Positions 1 to 8,878 of a stretch of DNA of 64,000 nucleotides are shown here, one piece after another. The notes below the pieces were generated by a model. That model searched no databases. It worked only from the letters and a program-made list of their open reading frames with translations, and was not told where the DNA came from. Location: the NCBI RefSeq assembly GCF_052072235.1, contig NZ_CM125436.1, forward strand, positions 5,574,001 through 5,638,000. The letters are read 5' to 3'. The position numbers were made by a program, and so were the translations under genes. Source of the stretch: Brevibacillus_D fluminis_A (GTDB lineage: Bacteria > Bacillota > Bacilli > Brevibacillales > Brevibacillaceae). Every line of letters begins with the position of its first letter. Positions within the stretch are counted from its first letter, which is position 1.

Positions 1-1635
1 AGCAGTGAAAGGAATCTCTACTGTTTCACCAGCAGCAACAAGTACTTGTGGAGCGCTAATTGTGAACGTATCAACAGCAGCGACATCCTTAACGGTAACA
101 TCATACTTAAACTGTTTACCAGTTACCTTGGAGATCATACGGATAGAAGTTGTACCAGCGATGTTTGTTGGAGTTGGTTTATTAAGTGCAACAACCAACT
201 TACCCTCATTATCGCCAGTTCCATCTGCAACAGGAGTTGCATTCAAACCAGCAACCAAAGGATTGCTCGATGTAACAACCATTTCGTTGTTAAAAGCAGC
301 AGCCTTTACAGGGTTACCGTATTGGTCTTTCGCTTCAAATACAACAGCAAAATCACTTACGTTAGAAGTATCAATTTGCTTTTTGTCAGCATTGTAGAGT
401 GCAAAGTTGGTTGCATCTCCGATTGTTGCTGCATCACCGATAGTAATATCTTTTTGCAGAACCAATCCGGATTCAGCATCAACAGCTGTAATCTTAAATT
501 TGTCACCAGACTTCGCTTGAGCTTTAAGCGAAATGATACCTTTAGATTTGTCAATAGCTGTTTGTTGAACACCAAGTGGGTAGTTCCAGCTAATGTTATC
601 ATCCAGGAGAGACTTCGTAATCTCTTCGTTATACTGGTTGTAGGCTTTGTAGTTTACGTCAAAAGTGCTACCAGTTGTTGGATTATACGAAGTTAAAACT
701 GCAACATCGCTCAACTCAACTTTAGCAAGTTTCTCGTCCTCTACAGATACTGTTTTTGTTACCGCATCAGTAGTGAGTCCAGAAACTGTAACAGCGTAGT
801 CACCTTTAGTAAGCTTAGTCGAGAGTGAAAGTGTAGCGGATTTTTTGTCATCTGCAAATTTCACTTCGGAAAGGTTAAGTGTTACATTGTCTTTTTTAAT
901 AGCAAACTGAGCTTTTGTTGTATCAACAGCGTTGTTGAATTCAACTTTGAAAGACTTAGTGGAAACCGCAGTTACACTATTAACCTGTAACTCAGTAGCA
1001 GCAACAGTAAACTTGCTACCTTTTTGAACATCGCCATCTTCATCATCGTTGCTTGCAACTACTTCATAAGTGTAATCGCCAGCAGCCAGATCAGCGAATT
1101 CAGCTGTGAATTTGTCGCTTACTACGTCTACAGTTTTAGTGGCAACGTCTTTGTTGTCTTTGTCAACAATTGTTACTTCAACTTTTTTCGCGTTTTTAGT
1201 AGTACCGGTGATGGTTACTTTGTTACCATCTACTGCTGCATTCAGATCAGCAGCAACAGGGCCATCTGCTGGCTCAGGTTGTACTACAGAACCTTCTTTA
1301 CCGTCTTGGTCAACGGATTTGAAGTTGTCATGCAAGGAATCGCCAAACACTGCTTCCAGGTCGTCGGTAAGTGCATCTTCGCCATCAGCCAACAGGTCAT
1401 CAAGCGTAGCTGCATTACCTTCGTCATCCACGTAAACAACTTGATCAAGACCAACTTTGTTAGCTTCGTCTTCGATTTTGGAGCTGTTTTTCGAGGAGAA
1501 GAAAGAATCCAGAGAATAATAATGTTTAACGTCGCCGCCAATGTAGAAACCTTGCTCTGCTGCGAATGCAGAAGAAGCCATGCTAGCTACAACAGCTGTA
1601 GACAAGACAGACAGTGCCAACTTCTTGTTTTTCAC
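1..1635 (-). CDS. Outer cell-wall (S-layer) protein, OWP-like; 3' end outside window
   Basis: Only the first 545 codons are visible; the gene runs off the left edge. The start is GTG at 1635, six bases after a GGAGGGG ribosome site (1642-1648). It begins with a classical signal peptide (MKNKKLALSVLSTAVVASMA..., cut after AFA). A YIGGDVKHYYS block follows that I recognise from the N terminus of the Brevibacillus OWP, then repeated Ig-like beta modules. No SLH domain is seen in the visible part, which fits an outer layer held by the SLH-bearing MWP encoded just upstream. It is probably cotranscribed with MWP, as in B. brevis 47. Codon use is strongly biased, as expected for an abundant wall protein. 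The family call is good; the C-terminal part cannot be judged. Confidence 0.85.
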   Translation of the reverse strand, partial: MKNKKLALSVLSTAVVASMASSAFAAEQGFYIGGDVKHYYSLDSFFSSKNSSKIEDEANKVGLDQVVYVDDEGNAATLDDLLADGEDALTDDLEAVFGDSLHDNFKSVDQDGKEGSVVQPEPADGPVAADLNAAVDGNKVTITGTTKNAKKVEVTIVDKDNKDVATKTVDVVSDKFTAEFADLAAGDYTYEVVASNDDEDGDVQKGSKFTVAATELQVNSVTAVSTKSFKVEFNNAVDTTKAQFAIKKDNVTLNLSEVKFADDKKSATLSLSTKLTKGDYAVTVSGLTTDAVTKTVSVEDEKLAKVELSDVAVLTSYNPTTGSTFDVNYKAYNQYNEEITKSLLDDNISWNYPLGVQQTAIDKSKGIISLKAQAKSGDKFKITAVDAESGLVLQKDITIGDAATIGDATNFALYNADKKQIDTSNVSDFAVVFEAKDQYGNPVKAAAFNNEMVVTSSNPLVAGLNATPVADGTGDNEGKLVVALNKPTPTNIAGTTSIRMISKVTGKQFKYDVTVKDVAAVDTFTISAPQVLVAAGETVEIPFTA

Positions 1636-1775
1636 GTACTACCCCTCCAACTAAATGTTTGATAGGACTCTTTTTATTAAACTCGGACTGCCGTGATGCG
1701 AATTTCTTGGTTGTATGTGTTGCAGTCCAATTGGGTAAACTGTGTAGTGATCGACCTGTTCTCTTATGTAGGCAA

Positions 1776-1798
1776 TCAGAGGGTACGAGACCCTCTGA
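1776..1798 (-). other. Perfect hairpin between the MWP and OWP genes
   Basis: Arms TCAGAGGGT and ACCCTCTGA (9 bp) enclose a 5-base loop in the 234-base MWP-OWP gap. No T-run follows on the minus strand, so it does not look like a simple intrinsic terminator. It could be a partial attenuator or an mRNA-stabilising end. A second palindrome, CACCTAGGTG, lies at 1838-1847, close to the MWP stop. Function is inference. Confidence 0.55.
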
Positions 1799-1869
1799 CT
1801 ACCGATCTATCAAAGTCCCAAGTCAATCTGTTCTCTTCACCTAGGTGAGGAGCACCCTTCTAACATTAA

Positions 1870-4800
1870 TTAGAAGTTCTTTTTCGTTTCAGTTACTTTG
1901 CCGTCTTTGTCAGTTACGATCAAAGTGTAGGAAGTAACATCGCCGAACACCAATTTTTTGCCAGTGTCGAAGGAACCATCAGCATTGATTTCTACATCGT
2001 AAGTTTTGGTTCCGATTTTCACTTGCAGCGACTTAACTTTAGTAGTGTCAACCGCACCTTTTGCACCAGCAACTTGGTATGCTTTCACACCTGCTTGGTT
2101 GTAAACGGTTGGAGTTACTTTGCTGAAGTCAACCAGGTCAGTTGAAGGTTCTGGCGTAGCTTTGCTACCCAAGAATGCTTTCATATCCCAATCGTTTTCA
2201 TCAACTTCGTCTTGATCAGTTACAACAATGACGTAGTCGAGGTTGCTACCGTCGTCGTCAGTGTCGATCAGAACAACGTAATCGTCTTCGTTTACGCTAG
2301 TGATGTCTTCAAAATCAGTGTTGAAGAATGCAGTACTAGCTGTTGTAAACAGAGTATCTGTTTGTGGTTTCCCTTTTTCATCCAGGTATTCGAAAGTGAT
2401 TTTCTTGCCGTCAACTTTCGTTACTTTACCTGTGCGGATGTCATCCAGGTCAGCAGCATCTGGGTTGCTGAGCACTTTCACTTGGGAAGCATCGTCATCG
2501 AAGTTACCGTCAACGATTTTCACAGCGTCTTTGATAACAACTTCGTTGTCACCGTTCAGACCGTATTCAATGAAGTCCCAACGGTTGAAACGTTTTTGAG
2601 CGTCTTTCACGCTACCGTCGAGTTTGTACGTTACTTCTTTCAGTTCGCCGTTTTCACGAGTCAACAGAACTACTGCGTCATCGCCACCGGAAACTGTGAA
2701 TGTTTTTACATAGCCGTATTCGTTGTTATCGGATACGGAACCACCAGCAACTACGAACACATATTCGAGTTCGTTGTCATCAGTTGTGTAGTAAACGGTT
2801 TTCTTGTTATCTTTCGCAACAGCTTTGAACTTAGCCAGACGTGGGTCTTTCAGTTCATGGCGGTTGTTACCGGAAGTTTTCACTTCACCAGTCATGTCGA
2901 ATACAACAGTGCTGTCAGTTACATCGTAAGAATGTTTTTTGCCATTCTCGTCTTTAACGTTCAGTACCAAGTCGTCTTCGTCAGCTGCGTCGTCCCATGC
3001 TTGACCGGACAATTCATTTACTACTACGTCATCCAGAACTTTAACCTTGTCAACATCGCCTTTGGAGTTCAAAGTGATTTCAACCAGGTGCAAGCTGCCT
3101 TTGGATTTGTTAGCATCGACAGTTACCAGGTTTTTCATGATCTCTGCATCTGTCAATTCTTCACCGTTTTTGGACCATTCGATGTCTTCAGCGTCAACGC
3201 TAACTGTTTGTTTTGTACCTTTTTCAGTGTACGCTACAAACGTGTATTTGTCGGTGCTGTTGTCGTAAGCAACGTCTTTTGTAACGATTGCTTTGAAGCG
3301 ACGGTCGTTAACGTTGTCTTTGGTTTCGATGTGACGGATGCGTCCATCTGCACCCAGGTAAACTTTAACAGCTACGCCATCCAGGTCGCGCAGTTTGTCA
3401 CGCAGGTCAGCGTCAGTTGGTTTTTTGATGTCTTTGCCAGCGTTGTCAGTGTAGCTTACGCCGCTACGGATACGGTATGTTTTGTCACCGATAACCAGAC
3501 GGTTGTCGCCATCTTTACGAGCGTCAACTTTGTCAACTTTACCTTCAACAACTTGGCGAGTAGCCATGATGATGTACTTGTCTTTTTTACCTTCTGGATA
3601 GTATACGCTGTATACGTCCATTGGTTGGAGATCAGCCAATTTCTTCAGTTCACCGTTGATGTAAACCAAGAAATCTTTGCCTTCTTCCTTGTCTTTCAGA
3701 TCGAAGGAGCCATCTTCCAGGTTAGTGATTTTTTGTTTTGTAGCGTCGATTTTCTCGATCACTTCAGAACCGTATTTCACGCCAGTGTTTGCTTGGTCAG
3801 CAGTAGCATCGTCAAATACGTTGATGTAAGAAATGTCGCCATCGGAGTTGAGAACCACTTTCGCGGAAGCAGCAACTTTACCGTTGATGTCAGCGATCGC
3901 TTTCAAGCCTTCTTCTGCGCGGCTGTATGTTTTGAAGTTGTAAACAACTTTAACGTCAATGTTACCTTTGTCGTTTTTCGCCAAAGAGTAAGTTTTGTCG
4001 TTGTCGAATTTCAACTCGACGTCATCGAGGTTGTCTTTCGAGATGTTTTTTCCGTCATTTTGGATTTTGCTTTTCAGATAGACGGTGTCAGTACGCAGGT
4101 TCAGTACATCTTCGTCATCGGAGTTTTCCATCCAAACAACATAATCTTCACGGTCGTCTTTTACCCACACTTGTACGTGTTGACCAACGAAACCGTTAAC
4201 GTTGATGCCGTCAGCTACTTTGTAAGTACCTTTCAAAGCGGAACCTGTGAAGGAAACTTCGTTTGCTTTCAGCGTGCCCAGACCCATTACTGGTACGTTG
4301 CTAACGAATGGCAAGTCTTGGGACTTGTTGCCGTTTTTGTTAGCCCAGTCTTGGTCGTATACGTCTACGTTCAGGTACTCGGACAACAGTGTTTTCTTTT
4401 GGTTGCCGTTTTTACCATCGTAGATTTCGAAACGAACGTCTGTACCATACTCAACTTGTTTCATCAAACCTACGTTCAAGGAGTTGTCGAGCATGATGAA
4501 TACATCACCGCGAGTAGCTGGTTTGTCCGGAGTAACTTTAACACCTTTGGAGATACCCAGCTCGGAAGCTTTCGCGATGTAGTTGTTTGGCCATACGCCT
4601 TTAACAGCTGGATCGTAACCGAGGGAACGGATGATCATAGCAACTGCTTCAGCATACGTTACGTTGTTGCCAGCTTTGAAAGTTTGGTCAGTGTAACCTT
4701 TAACGATTTCTTGACCGGACGCTACGTTTACATAACCGGAGAACCAGTCAGAAGGTTTCACGTCAGTGAAGTTGGATTGGAATTGAGCCAGTTTAGCGCC

Positions 4801-5136
4801 TTCTTCCAAACCGCGAGCGCGTACTACCAGAGTAGCGAACTCAGCGCGAGTGATGCTGCGGTCTGTACCGTAGTCACCGTTGCCATAACCTTGGATCAGA
4901 CCCAAAGCGGACAGACGTTTAACGGTCTTCTGGAGACCTGGATCCATTTGTGGAGCTTGAGTAGCTTCTTCAGCGCCTACTACCATAGGTGCTACAGTAA
5001 GAGCGAGGGCACTTGCCAATACGCTATTAACAACCTTTTTCATAACCTTACATTCTCCTCCTCTAGTATAATCAGATTGTTCTTGGGGAAACATTCTCTT
5101 TACTTTATCTTTCTTATTAACGCCCGAATCCTGCAA
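1870..5136 (-). CDS. Middle cell-wall (S-layer) protein, MWP-like, SLH domains, tandem start codons
   Basis: This is the major S-layer protein. Two in-frame starts are visible: TTG at 5136 and ATG at 5043, exactly 31 codons apart, each with its own strong ribosome site. The ATG gives a 1057-residue precursor with a normal signal peptide (MKKVVNSVLASALALTVAPM..., cut after VGA). The TTG adds a charged 31-residue extension. After the signal come three SLH modules (about residues 30-200 from the ATG, with ITRAEFATLVVRARG in the first) that bind secondary wall polymer. Then follows a long, very acidic beta-rich body. The N terminus closely resembles the MWP of B. brevis 47, where dual initiation is known. 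OWP lies 234 bases downstream. The 988-codon open frame on the opposite strand is a codon-bias shadow. Confidence 0.93.
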   Translation of the reverse strand: MQDSGVNKKDKVKRMFPQEQSDYTRGGECKVMKKVVNSVLASALALTVAPMVVGAEEATQAPQMDPGLQKTVKRLSALGLIQGYGNGDYGTDRSITRAEFATLVVRARGLEEGAKLAQFQSNFTDVKPSDWFSGYVNVASGQEIVKGYTDQTFKAGNNVTYAEAVAMIIRSLGYDPAVKGVWPNNYIAKASELGISKGVKVTPDKPATRGDVFIMLDNSLNVGLMKQVEYGTDVRFEIYDGKNGNQKKTLLSEYLNVDVYDQDWANKNGNKSQDLPFVSNVPVMGLGTLKANEVSFTGSALKGTYKVADGINVNGFVGQHVQVWVKDDREDYVVWMENSDDEDVLNLRTDTVYLKSKIQNDGKNISKDNLDDVELKFDNDKTYSLAKNDKGNIDVKVVYNFKTYSRAEEGLKAIADINGKVAASAKVVLNSDGDISYINVFDDATADQANTGVKYGSEVIEKIDATKQKITNLEDGSFDLKDKEEGKDFLVYINGELKKLADLQPMDVYSVYYPEGKKDKYIIMATRQVVEGKVDKVDARKDGDNRLVIGDKTYRIRSGVSYTDNAGKDIKKPTDADLRDKLRDLDGVAVKVYLGADGRIRHIETKDNVNDRRFKAIVTKDVAYDNSTDKYTFVAYTEKGTKQTVSVDAEDIEWSKNGEELTDAEIMKNLVTVDANKSKGSLHLVEITLNSKGDVDKVKVLDDVVVNELSGQAWDDAADEDDLVLNVKDENGKKHSYDVTDSTVVFDMTGEVKTSGNNRHELKDPRLAKFKAVAKDNKKTVYYTTDDNELEYVFVVAGGSVSDNNEYGYVKTFTVSGGDDAVVLLTRENGELKEVTYKLDGSVKDAQKRFNRWDFIEYGLNGDNEVVIKDAVKIVDGNFDDDASQVKVLSNPDAADLDDIRTGKVTKVDGKKITFEYLDEKGKPQTDTLFTTASTAFFNTDFEDITSVNEDDYVVLIDTDDDGSNLDYVIVVTDQDEVDENDWDMKAFLGSKATPEPSTDLVDFSKVTPTVYNQAGVKAYQVAGAKGAVDTTKVKSLQVKIGTKTYDVEINADGSFDTGKKLVFGDVTSYTLIVTDKDGKVTETKKNF
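5055..5064 (-). promoter_or_regulatory. Second ribosome binding site of the MWP gene
   Basis: AGAGGAGGAG lies about 11 bases before the ATG at 5043. It is inside the reading frame opened by the upstream TTG, so ribosomes starting at TTG translate across it. Confidence 0.8.
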
Positions 5137-5145
5137 GCGCGTTTC

Positions 5146-5154
5146 ACCTCCTTT
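5146..5154 (-). promoter_or_regulatory. First ribosome binding site of the MWP gene
   Basis: A perfect AAAGGAGGT lies nine bases before the TTG at 5136. It decides that the upstream TTG is a real start and not just open frame. Confidence 0.8.
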
Positions 5155-5226
5155 CGCAGGATCGCAATTTGTAAATGATTAGAAATATTTAGCGTTTTTT
5201 GTTAGATCGAAAATGGGACATTCATT

Positions 5227-5255
5227 AGTGTAACATAGTTACTAGACTACGTGAA
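5227..5255 (-). promoter_or_regulatory. Candidate proximal promoter of the wall-protein operon
   Basis: On the minus strand, -35 TTCACG (5250-5255) and -10 TACACT (5227-5232) are separated by 17 bases. Each box matches 4 of 6. The wall-protein operon of B. brevis 47 is known to have several tandem promoters, so more than one is expected here. Confidence 0.4.
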
Positions 5256-5386
5256 TCATTTCTTGCACAATTCCCCGAATTACTTTGACATTCTATTAAA
5301 CGCCTCAGGTTTCAAAAAGTTGCGGTGCAAACCAAAGTTTTTTTTAATTATTTTCTCATGACTTTCTAATCACCGCTACAACTTGT

Positions 5387-5415
5387 ATTATATTGAACAC
5401 CCTAGCGAAAGTCAC
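5387..5415 (-). promoter_or_regulatory. Candidate distal promoter of the wall-protein operon
   Basis: Minus-strand -35 GTGACT (5410-5415), 17-base spacer and perfect -10 TATAAT (5387-5392), just past the stop of the TolC-like gene. The 313-base stretch 5137-5449 holds no gene. It contains this promoter, the proximal candidate and a long AT-rich leader. Confidence 0.55.
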
Positions 5416-5449
5416 CCGCAACCTTTTTCCAGTAAACTATTTTTCGACA

Positions 5450-6778
5450 TTACTCGCCAATCGATGTCTGGTAATTCATCGCGGCCAGATGGTACTGATG
5501 CAGCGCATCCTGGTACTGGTTCTCTTTTGTCGTCAATTCCTCTTCCGCCTGGATCACTTCCAGGGTAGTAGCAAGTCCGTTCTCGAAGCGCAAGTTGGTC
5601 AAGCGGTAGCTTTCTGCAGCCGATTCCTTGGCTTTTTGGTTGAACTCTACAGCTTTTTTCGCTGCGTTCAGGTTAAAGTAATTTTGCGTTACTTCCATTG
5701 TAATTTTGGTTTTTTGGTCTTCCAAAGCGAGTTTGGCTTTTTCGATGTCATTTTTGGCAATTTGTCCGGAATAGGTGGAAGCAGCCGAGTATTTGGCGAT
5801 CAGATCGTAGTTGAGTTGCGCTACGTCTACGTCACCTTGGCGCTGTGCCATTTCTACACGGTCTTTGATCGCTTTGGCTGTCGCCTGATCAAGCGGCAAT
5901 TCGCTTACAGTCCCGATTTTGTCTTTATCGGTGAGTACCCACTGCTTGCTCAAATCAACACCCATCGTTTGGTTCAAGGTCAAGCGTGCCACTTCAACCG
6001 CATTCTCGGCGGAAACCAATGCTGCCTGTGCGCCCGATACGCCCATTTCTGCCTGCAATACATCTGTTTTCGCGCGGGTTCCAACTGCAACGGATGCATT
6101 GGCTACTTTCAGCTGCGTTTGCGCGCGGGTCAAGCTTTGCTTTTTCAACTCGAGCTGGGATTGTGCATTCACCAGATCGTAGTAGGCTTTTTGCACGCTC
6201 AGCTTGATTTTGCTTTCTGTCGCTGTATAGGACAGTGCATTCAGCTTTTTCGCGAGCTGGGATTTGGCATCGCTCACGTATTTGTTTTGCGCGGTGCCAA
6301 CGGAATCGATGAAGTCGACTTTGATCGCATTCGTGGACTCATGCACCAGGCGTGCGTTGATGTCTGCCGTATCAATATCGATCCGCAGCGATTTCAGCGT
6401 TGTGTTGGTCGCGAGCGCCTGGTCCATCGCCGATTGGATCGACAGTTGCTCGGCTGCTGCCGGCGATTGAGTCGCTGGTTTTGTTGCTGGCGTTGCCGCA
6501 GGTGTTGTTGCCGGTGTGTTAGCCGCTACTTCTTTTGGAGCTTTTGTTGTTGCAGACGGTGTTGTTGCTGGTGTAGCAGCTGGTGTTGCTGCCGGTTTTG
6601 CCGCCGTGTCGGTTGTTGCTTTTTGCTCCGTGCTTGCAAACGGATTGCTCGCGGTCGTTTGCTGTGCGTCTTTAGCAGACGATTTATCACTATCCGCTTG
6701 GGCAACTCCTACGGACGTTAACATGACAGCTGCCAGCGTCAGAGCCATCCAGCCTTTTTTCGAATATGGGTAATTCAT
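5450..6778 (-). CDS. TolC-family (outer membrane efflux protein-like) exported protein
   Basis: 442 residues. A signal peptide (positive start, hydrophobic MALTLAAVMLTSVGVAQA) is followed by a low-complexity Thr/Pro/Ala-rich linker (about residues 40-110, TPAATPATTP-like repeats). Then comes a TolC-type helical repeat: long amphipathic helices with LxxAxxNxTLKSLR at the start, AYYDLVNAQSQLELKKQSL in the first half and NYFNLNAAKKAVEFNQKAKE in the second. In Gram-negatives TolC forms an export duct in the outer membrane. Here the host appears monoderm, so the protein probably sits in or under the thick wall and S-layer. No ABC or RND partner is adjacent. The ATG at 6778 has AAGGAGTG upstream. 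The family is fairly sure; the function is unknown. Confidence 0.8.
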   Translation of the reverse strand: MNYPYSKKGWMALTLAAVMLTSVGVAQADSDKSSAKDAQQTTASNPFASTEQKATTDTAAKPAATPAATPATTPSATTKAPKEVAANTPATTPAATPATKPATQSPAAAEQLSIQSAMDQALATNTTLKSLRIDIDTADINARLVHESTNAIKVDFIDSVGTAQNKYVSDAKSQLAKKLNALSYTATESKIKLSVQKAYYDLVNAQSQLELKKQSLTRAQTQLKVANASVAVGTRAKTDVLQAEMGVSGAQAALVSAENAVEVARLTLNQTMGVDLSKQWVLTDKDKIGTVSELPLDQATAKAIKDRVEMAQRQGDVDVAQLNYDLIAKYSAASTYSGQIAKNDIEKAKLALEDQKTKITMEVTQNYFNLNAAKKAVEFNQKAKESAAESYRLTNLRFENGLATTLEVIQAEEELTTKENQYQDALHQYHLAAMNYQTSIGE

Positions 6779-6831
6779 GAATTGTCACTCCTTTATTGGT
6801 CAAAAAAATTCTTTGCTTTATATCCTCTTCC

Positions 6832-6860
6832 ACTATAGCACATGTTCCGGAAATTGTTCA
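6832..6860 (-). promoter_or_regulatory. Candidate promoter of the TolC-like gene
   Basis: Minus-strand -35 TGAACA (6855-6860), 17-base spacer, -10 TATAGT (6832-6837), about 50 bases before the ATG. It lies in the gap shared with the divergent yvyE. Confidence 0.5.
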
Positions 6861-6942
6861 TTCATTTAAGCATTTTCCACAATTTCTACACCGTTGCCAT
6901 CGCAATGGTTTTTTGGCTATCCTTATAGCATGAGGTGATTGC

Positions 6943-7605
6943 ATGTTAGATCAATATAAAACCGTGGCCGGTTACGGCGAAGACGAGATCGTCATCGAAC
7001 GTTCCCGGTTCATCGGGTATGCGCAACGGGCGACAACGGAAGAAGAAGCCGTCGCCTTCATCAACATGATCAAAAAGAAGCACTGGGACGCGACGCACAA
7101 CTGCTCTGCGTTCGTGATCGGTGAAAATGATCAGATCCAACGGTCAAGCGACGATGGCGAGCCAAGCGGCACGGCGGGCAAGCCGATCCTCGAATGCATC
7201 AAAAAGAACGGCCTGAAGGATACGGTCGTCGTCGTTACTCGTTATTTTGGCGGAATCAAGCTGGGCGCCGGCGGCCTTGTTCGCGCTTATACAGCGGGAA
7301 CCGTCACCGGCTTGCAAGCGGCAGGCATCGTCGCCCACCTCCTTCATCAGGAAATATCGGTCACTGTCGATTATCATTGGTGGGGAAAAGTCGAAAATGA
7401 ATTGCGTCTTCTGAACAGCCGGGTGGCCGATACTATTTATACGGATAAAGTCACGGTTTTGATTCACGTGCTGCATGGGGAAGAGGACGCTTTCGTTTTG
7501 CGCATGACCGATCTCACCAATGGACAAGCCGAGATCAGCCGTGGCGAGAAGCTGTATATCGAGGTGCCGATCGATGCTGTAGGCGACACCGACGCGGAAG
7601 ATTAA
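6943..7605 (+). CDS. yvyE: YigZ/YvyE (IMPACT) family protein
   Basis: 220 residues, the normal length for this conserved bacterial family related to eukaryotic IMPACT. The N-terminal UPF0029 domain shows the signature SSDDGEPSGTAGKPIL (about residues 66-81) and VVVTRYFGGIKLGAGGLVRAY (about 98-118, read as two adjoining motifs). A small C-terminal ferredoxin-like domain (about 140-205) follows. The start ATG at 6943 has GAGGTGATTGC before it. The biochemical role is not settled; the family has been linked to translation. It is one of two plus-strand genes here and lies convergent to tagO, close to cell-wall genes as in B. subtilis. Confidence 0.88.
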   Translation: MLDQYKTVAGYGEDEIVIERSRFIGYAQRATTEEEAVAFINMIKKKHWDATHNCSAFVIGENDQIQRSSDDGEPSGTAGKPILECIKKNGLKDTVVVVTRYFGGIKLGAGGLVRAYTAGTVTGLQAAGIVAHLLHQEISVTVDYHWWGKVENELRLLNSRVADTIYTDKVTVLIHVLHGEEDAFVLRMTDLTNGQAEISRGEKLYIEVPIDAVGDTDAED

Positions 7606-7625
7606 ACGAGCATGCCAACAGTATC

Positions 7626-7646
7626 TCTTCTATATTATATAGAAGA
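7626..7646. repeat. AT-rich perfect inverted repeat after yvyE
   Basis: Ten-base arms TCTTCTATAT and ATATAGAAGA flank a single T, right after the yvyE stop. It may act together with the next hairpin to end transcription from both sides. Confidence 0.5.
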
Positions 7647-7654
7647 AACAAACA

Positions 7655-7698
7655 AATCCCTTTTCCTCAAGAGCTTGTCCTCTTGGAGAAAAGGGATT
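7655..7698 (-). terminator. Terminator hairpin between convergent tagO and yvyE
   Basis: Arms AATCCCTTTT (7655-7664) and AAAAGGGATT (7689-7698) are extended inward by CTCAAGAG/CTCTTGG pairing. On the minus strand a T-rich tract follows, so it mainly serves tagO. Confidence 0.7.
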
Positions 7699-7704
7699 CA
7701 TGTT

Positions 7705-8802
7705 TTAGTGGCTGCGACGGCCCGCGTATTTCAGTTTGATACGGCGGAACGCATTGATGACGGGACGGTGCTTGCGGCTGACCAGCCCCACGACTTCCGT
7801 CGCCATATGGATGATGAAGAGCAGCAGCGCCATAATAATGATGGAAATCCACAATGCTGCTTTGGTCAACACGATCGCAGTTGTCCCAAAAAAGATGCTG
7901 ATCGCGTAAATCACCAGGACGCTTGCGCGATGGGACAGGCCCATCTTGAGCAGACAGTGGTGCAAATGCCCTTTGTCCGGTGCGGAAATCGGCTTTTTGT
8001 TGACGATTCTGCGCACGATCGCAAAGAACGTATCCCACAGCGGCACACCCAGCACGACAATCGGGATGATGAAGGAAACAAACAGCGCTTCCTTAAAGCC
8101 CATGATCGACAGTGCCGCCAGGTTGAAGCCGAGGAACAAGGAACCGGTGTCGCCCATGAAGATGCGAGCCGGGTGGAAGTTGAAGAACAAGAATCCGAGA
8201 ATCGCACCCAAGAGCACGAAGCAGTATGTGGCAACGACCGGGTCCGGCTGTTCTTTTATCAATGCCATCACGGCCATCGTCGCTGTCGCGATCGCAGAAA
8301 CCCCAGCGGACAGACCGTCCAGTCCGTCGATCAGGTTCACCGCATTGGTCACCCCAACGATCCAGAGCATCGTGATTGGTATCGCGAGCAAAATCATCCA
8401 GCCGCTCGAAAAGTCGATGGTCGCTCCGCCGAATGGAAGATTGACGACCCCGATCTTGAGACCGAACGGAATGACGACAATGATCGTGCCGATCAGCTGA
8501 CCCAGCATCTTGAGCTTGGGCGAAAGCTGGAATTTGTCATCGAGCATTCCGACAATCAGGATGATGGAGCCGCCGATGAAGATCCCGATCATCTCCTTGG
8601 TCAGCGGAACAAACAGAAAGAATGCAACCACATACCCCAGGTAAATCCCCAGGCCCCCCATACGCGGCATAATCCGTGTATGCACCTTACGTTGGTCAGG
8701 CGCATCCACGGCTCCGATTTTGACAGCAAACTTTTTCACATAGGGTGTAGCCAATAAAGCGACAAGCAGCGAGGTCAAGAGTCCGAAGACATAGCTAGAC
8801 AT
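7705..8802 (-). CDS. tagO: UDP-GlcNAc:undecaprenyl-phosphate GlcNAc-1-phosphate transferase (TagO/WecA family)
   Basis: 365 residues, a polytopic membrane enzyme of the MraY/WecA family. It transfers GlcNAc-1-phosphate from UDP-GlcNAc to undecaprenyl phosphate, the first step of wall teichoic acid or other secondary wall polymers. Family motifs are visible: the Mg-binding DD in GMLDDKFQLSP (about residue 86), NLIDGLDGLSAGV (about 155-167), MGDTGSLFLGF (about 215-225) and the cytoplasmic HLHHCLLKMG loop. About eleven membrane segments are apparent. Next upstream on the same strand is tagA, whose product would add the second sugar; in between is a 76-base gap. Linkage to SLH-protein anchoring through the polymer is inference. 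Confidence 0.9.
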   Translation of the reverse strand: MSSYVFGLLTSLLVALLATPYVKKFAVKIGAVDAPDQRKVHTRIMPRMGGLGIYLGYVVAFFLFVPLTKEMIGIFIGGSIILIVGMLDDKFQLSPKLKMLGQLIGTIIVVIPFGLKIGVVNLPFGGATIDFSSGWMILLAIPITMLWIVGVTNAVNLIDGLDGLSAGVSAIATATMAVMALIKEQPDPVVATYCFVLLGAILGFLFFNFHPARIFMGDTGSLFLGFNLAALSIMGFKEALFVSFIIPIVVLGVPLWDTFFAIVRRIVNKKPISAPDKGHLHHCLLKMGLSHRASVLVIYAISIFFGTTAIVLTKAALWISIIIMALLLFIIHMATEVVGLVSRKHRPVINAFRRIKLKYAGRRSH

Positions 8803-8878
8803 CGTAAAAGATCTCCTCTCTCATTTGAGAAAAACTTTTTTTCTTACGCACACGTCAAATCATTATCTTAACCTGAAA

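Noticed and set aside
2212..5178. 988-codon open frame on the plus strand opposite the MWP gene
   Set aside because: It is antisense to a highly codon-biased gene, rich in Phe/Val/Ser/Tyr in unstructured order, has no ribosome site and no recognisable domain. The MWP frame is certain.
7612..8757. 381-codon plus-strand frame opposite tagO
   Set aside because: Composition (His/Asp/Gln/Arg) is that of a reversed membrane protein; tagO motifs on the minus strand are clear.
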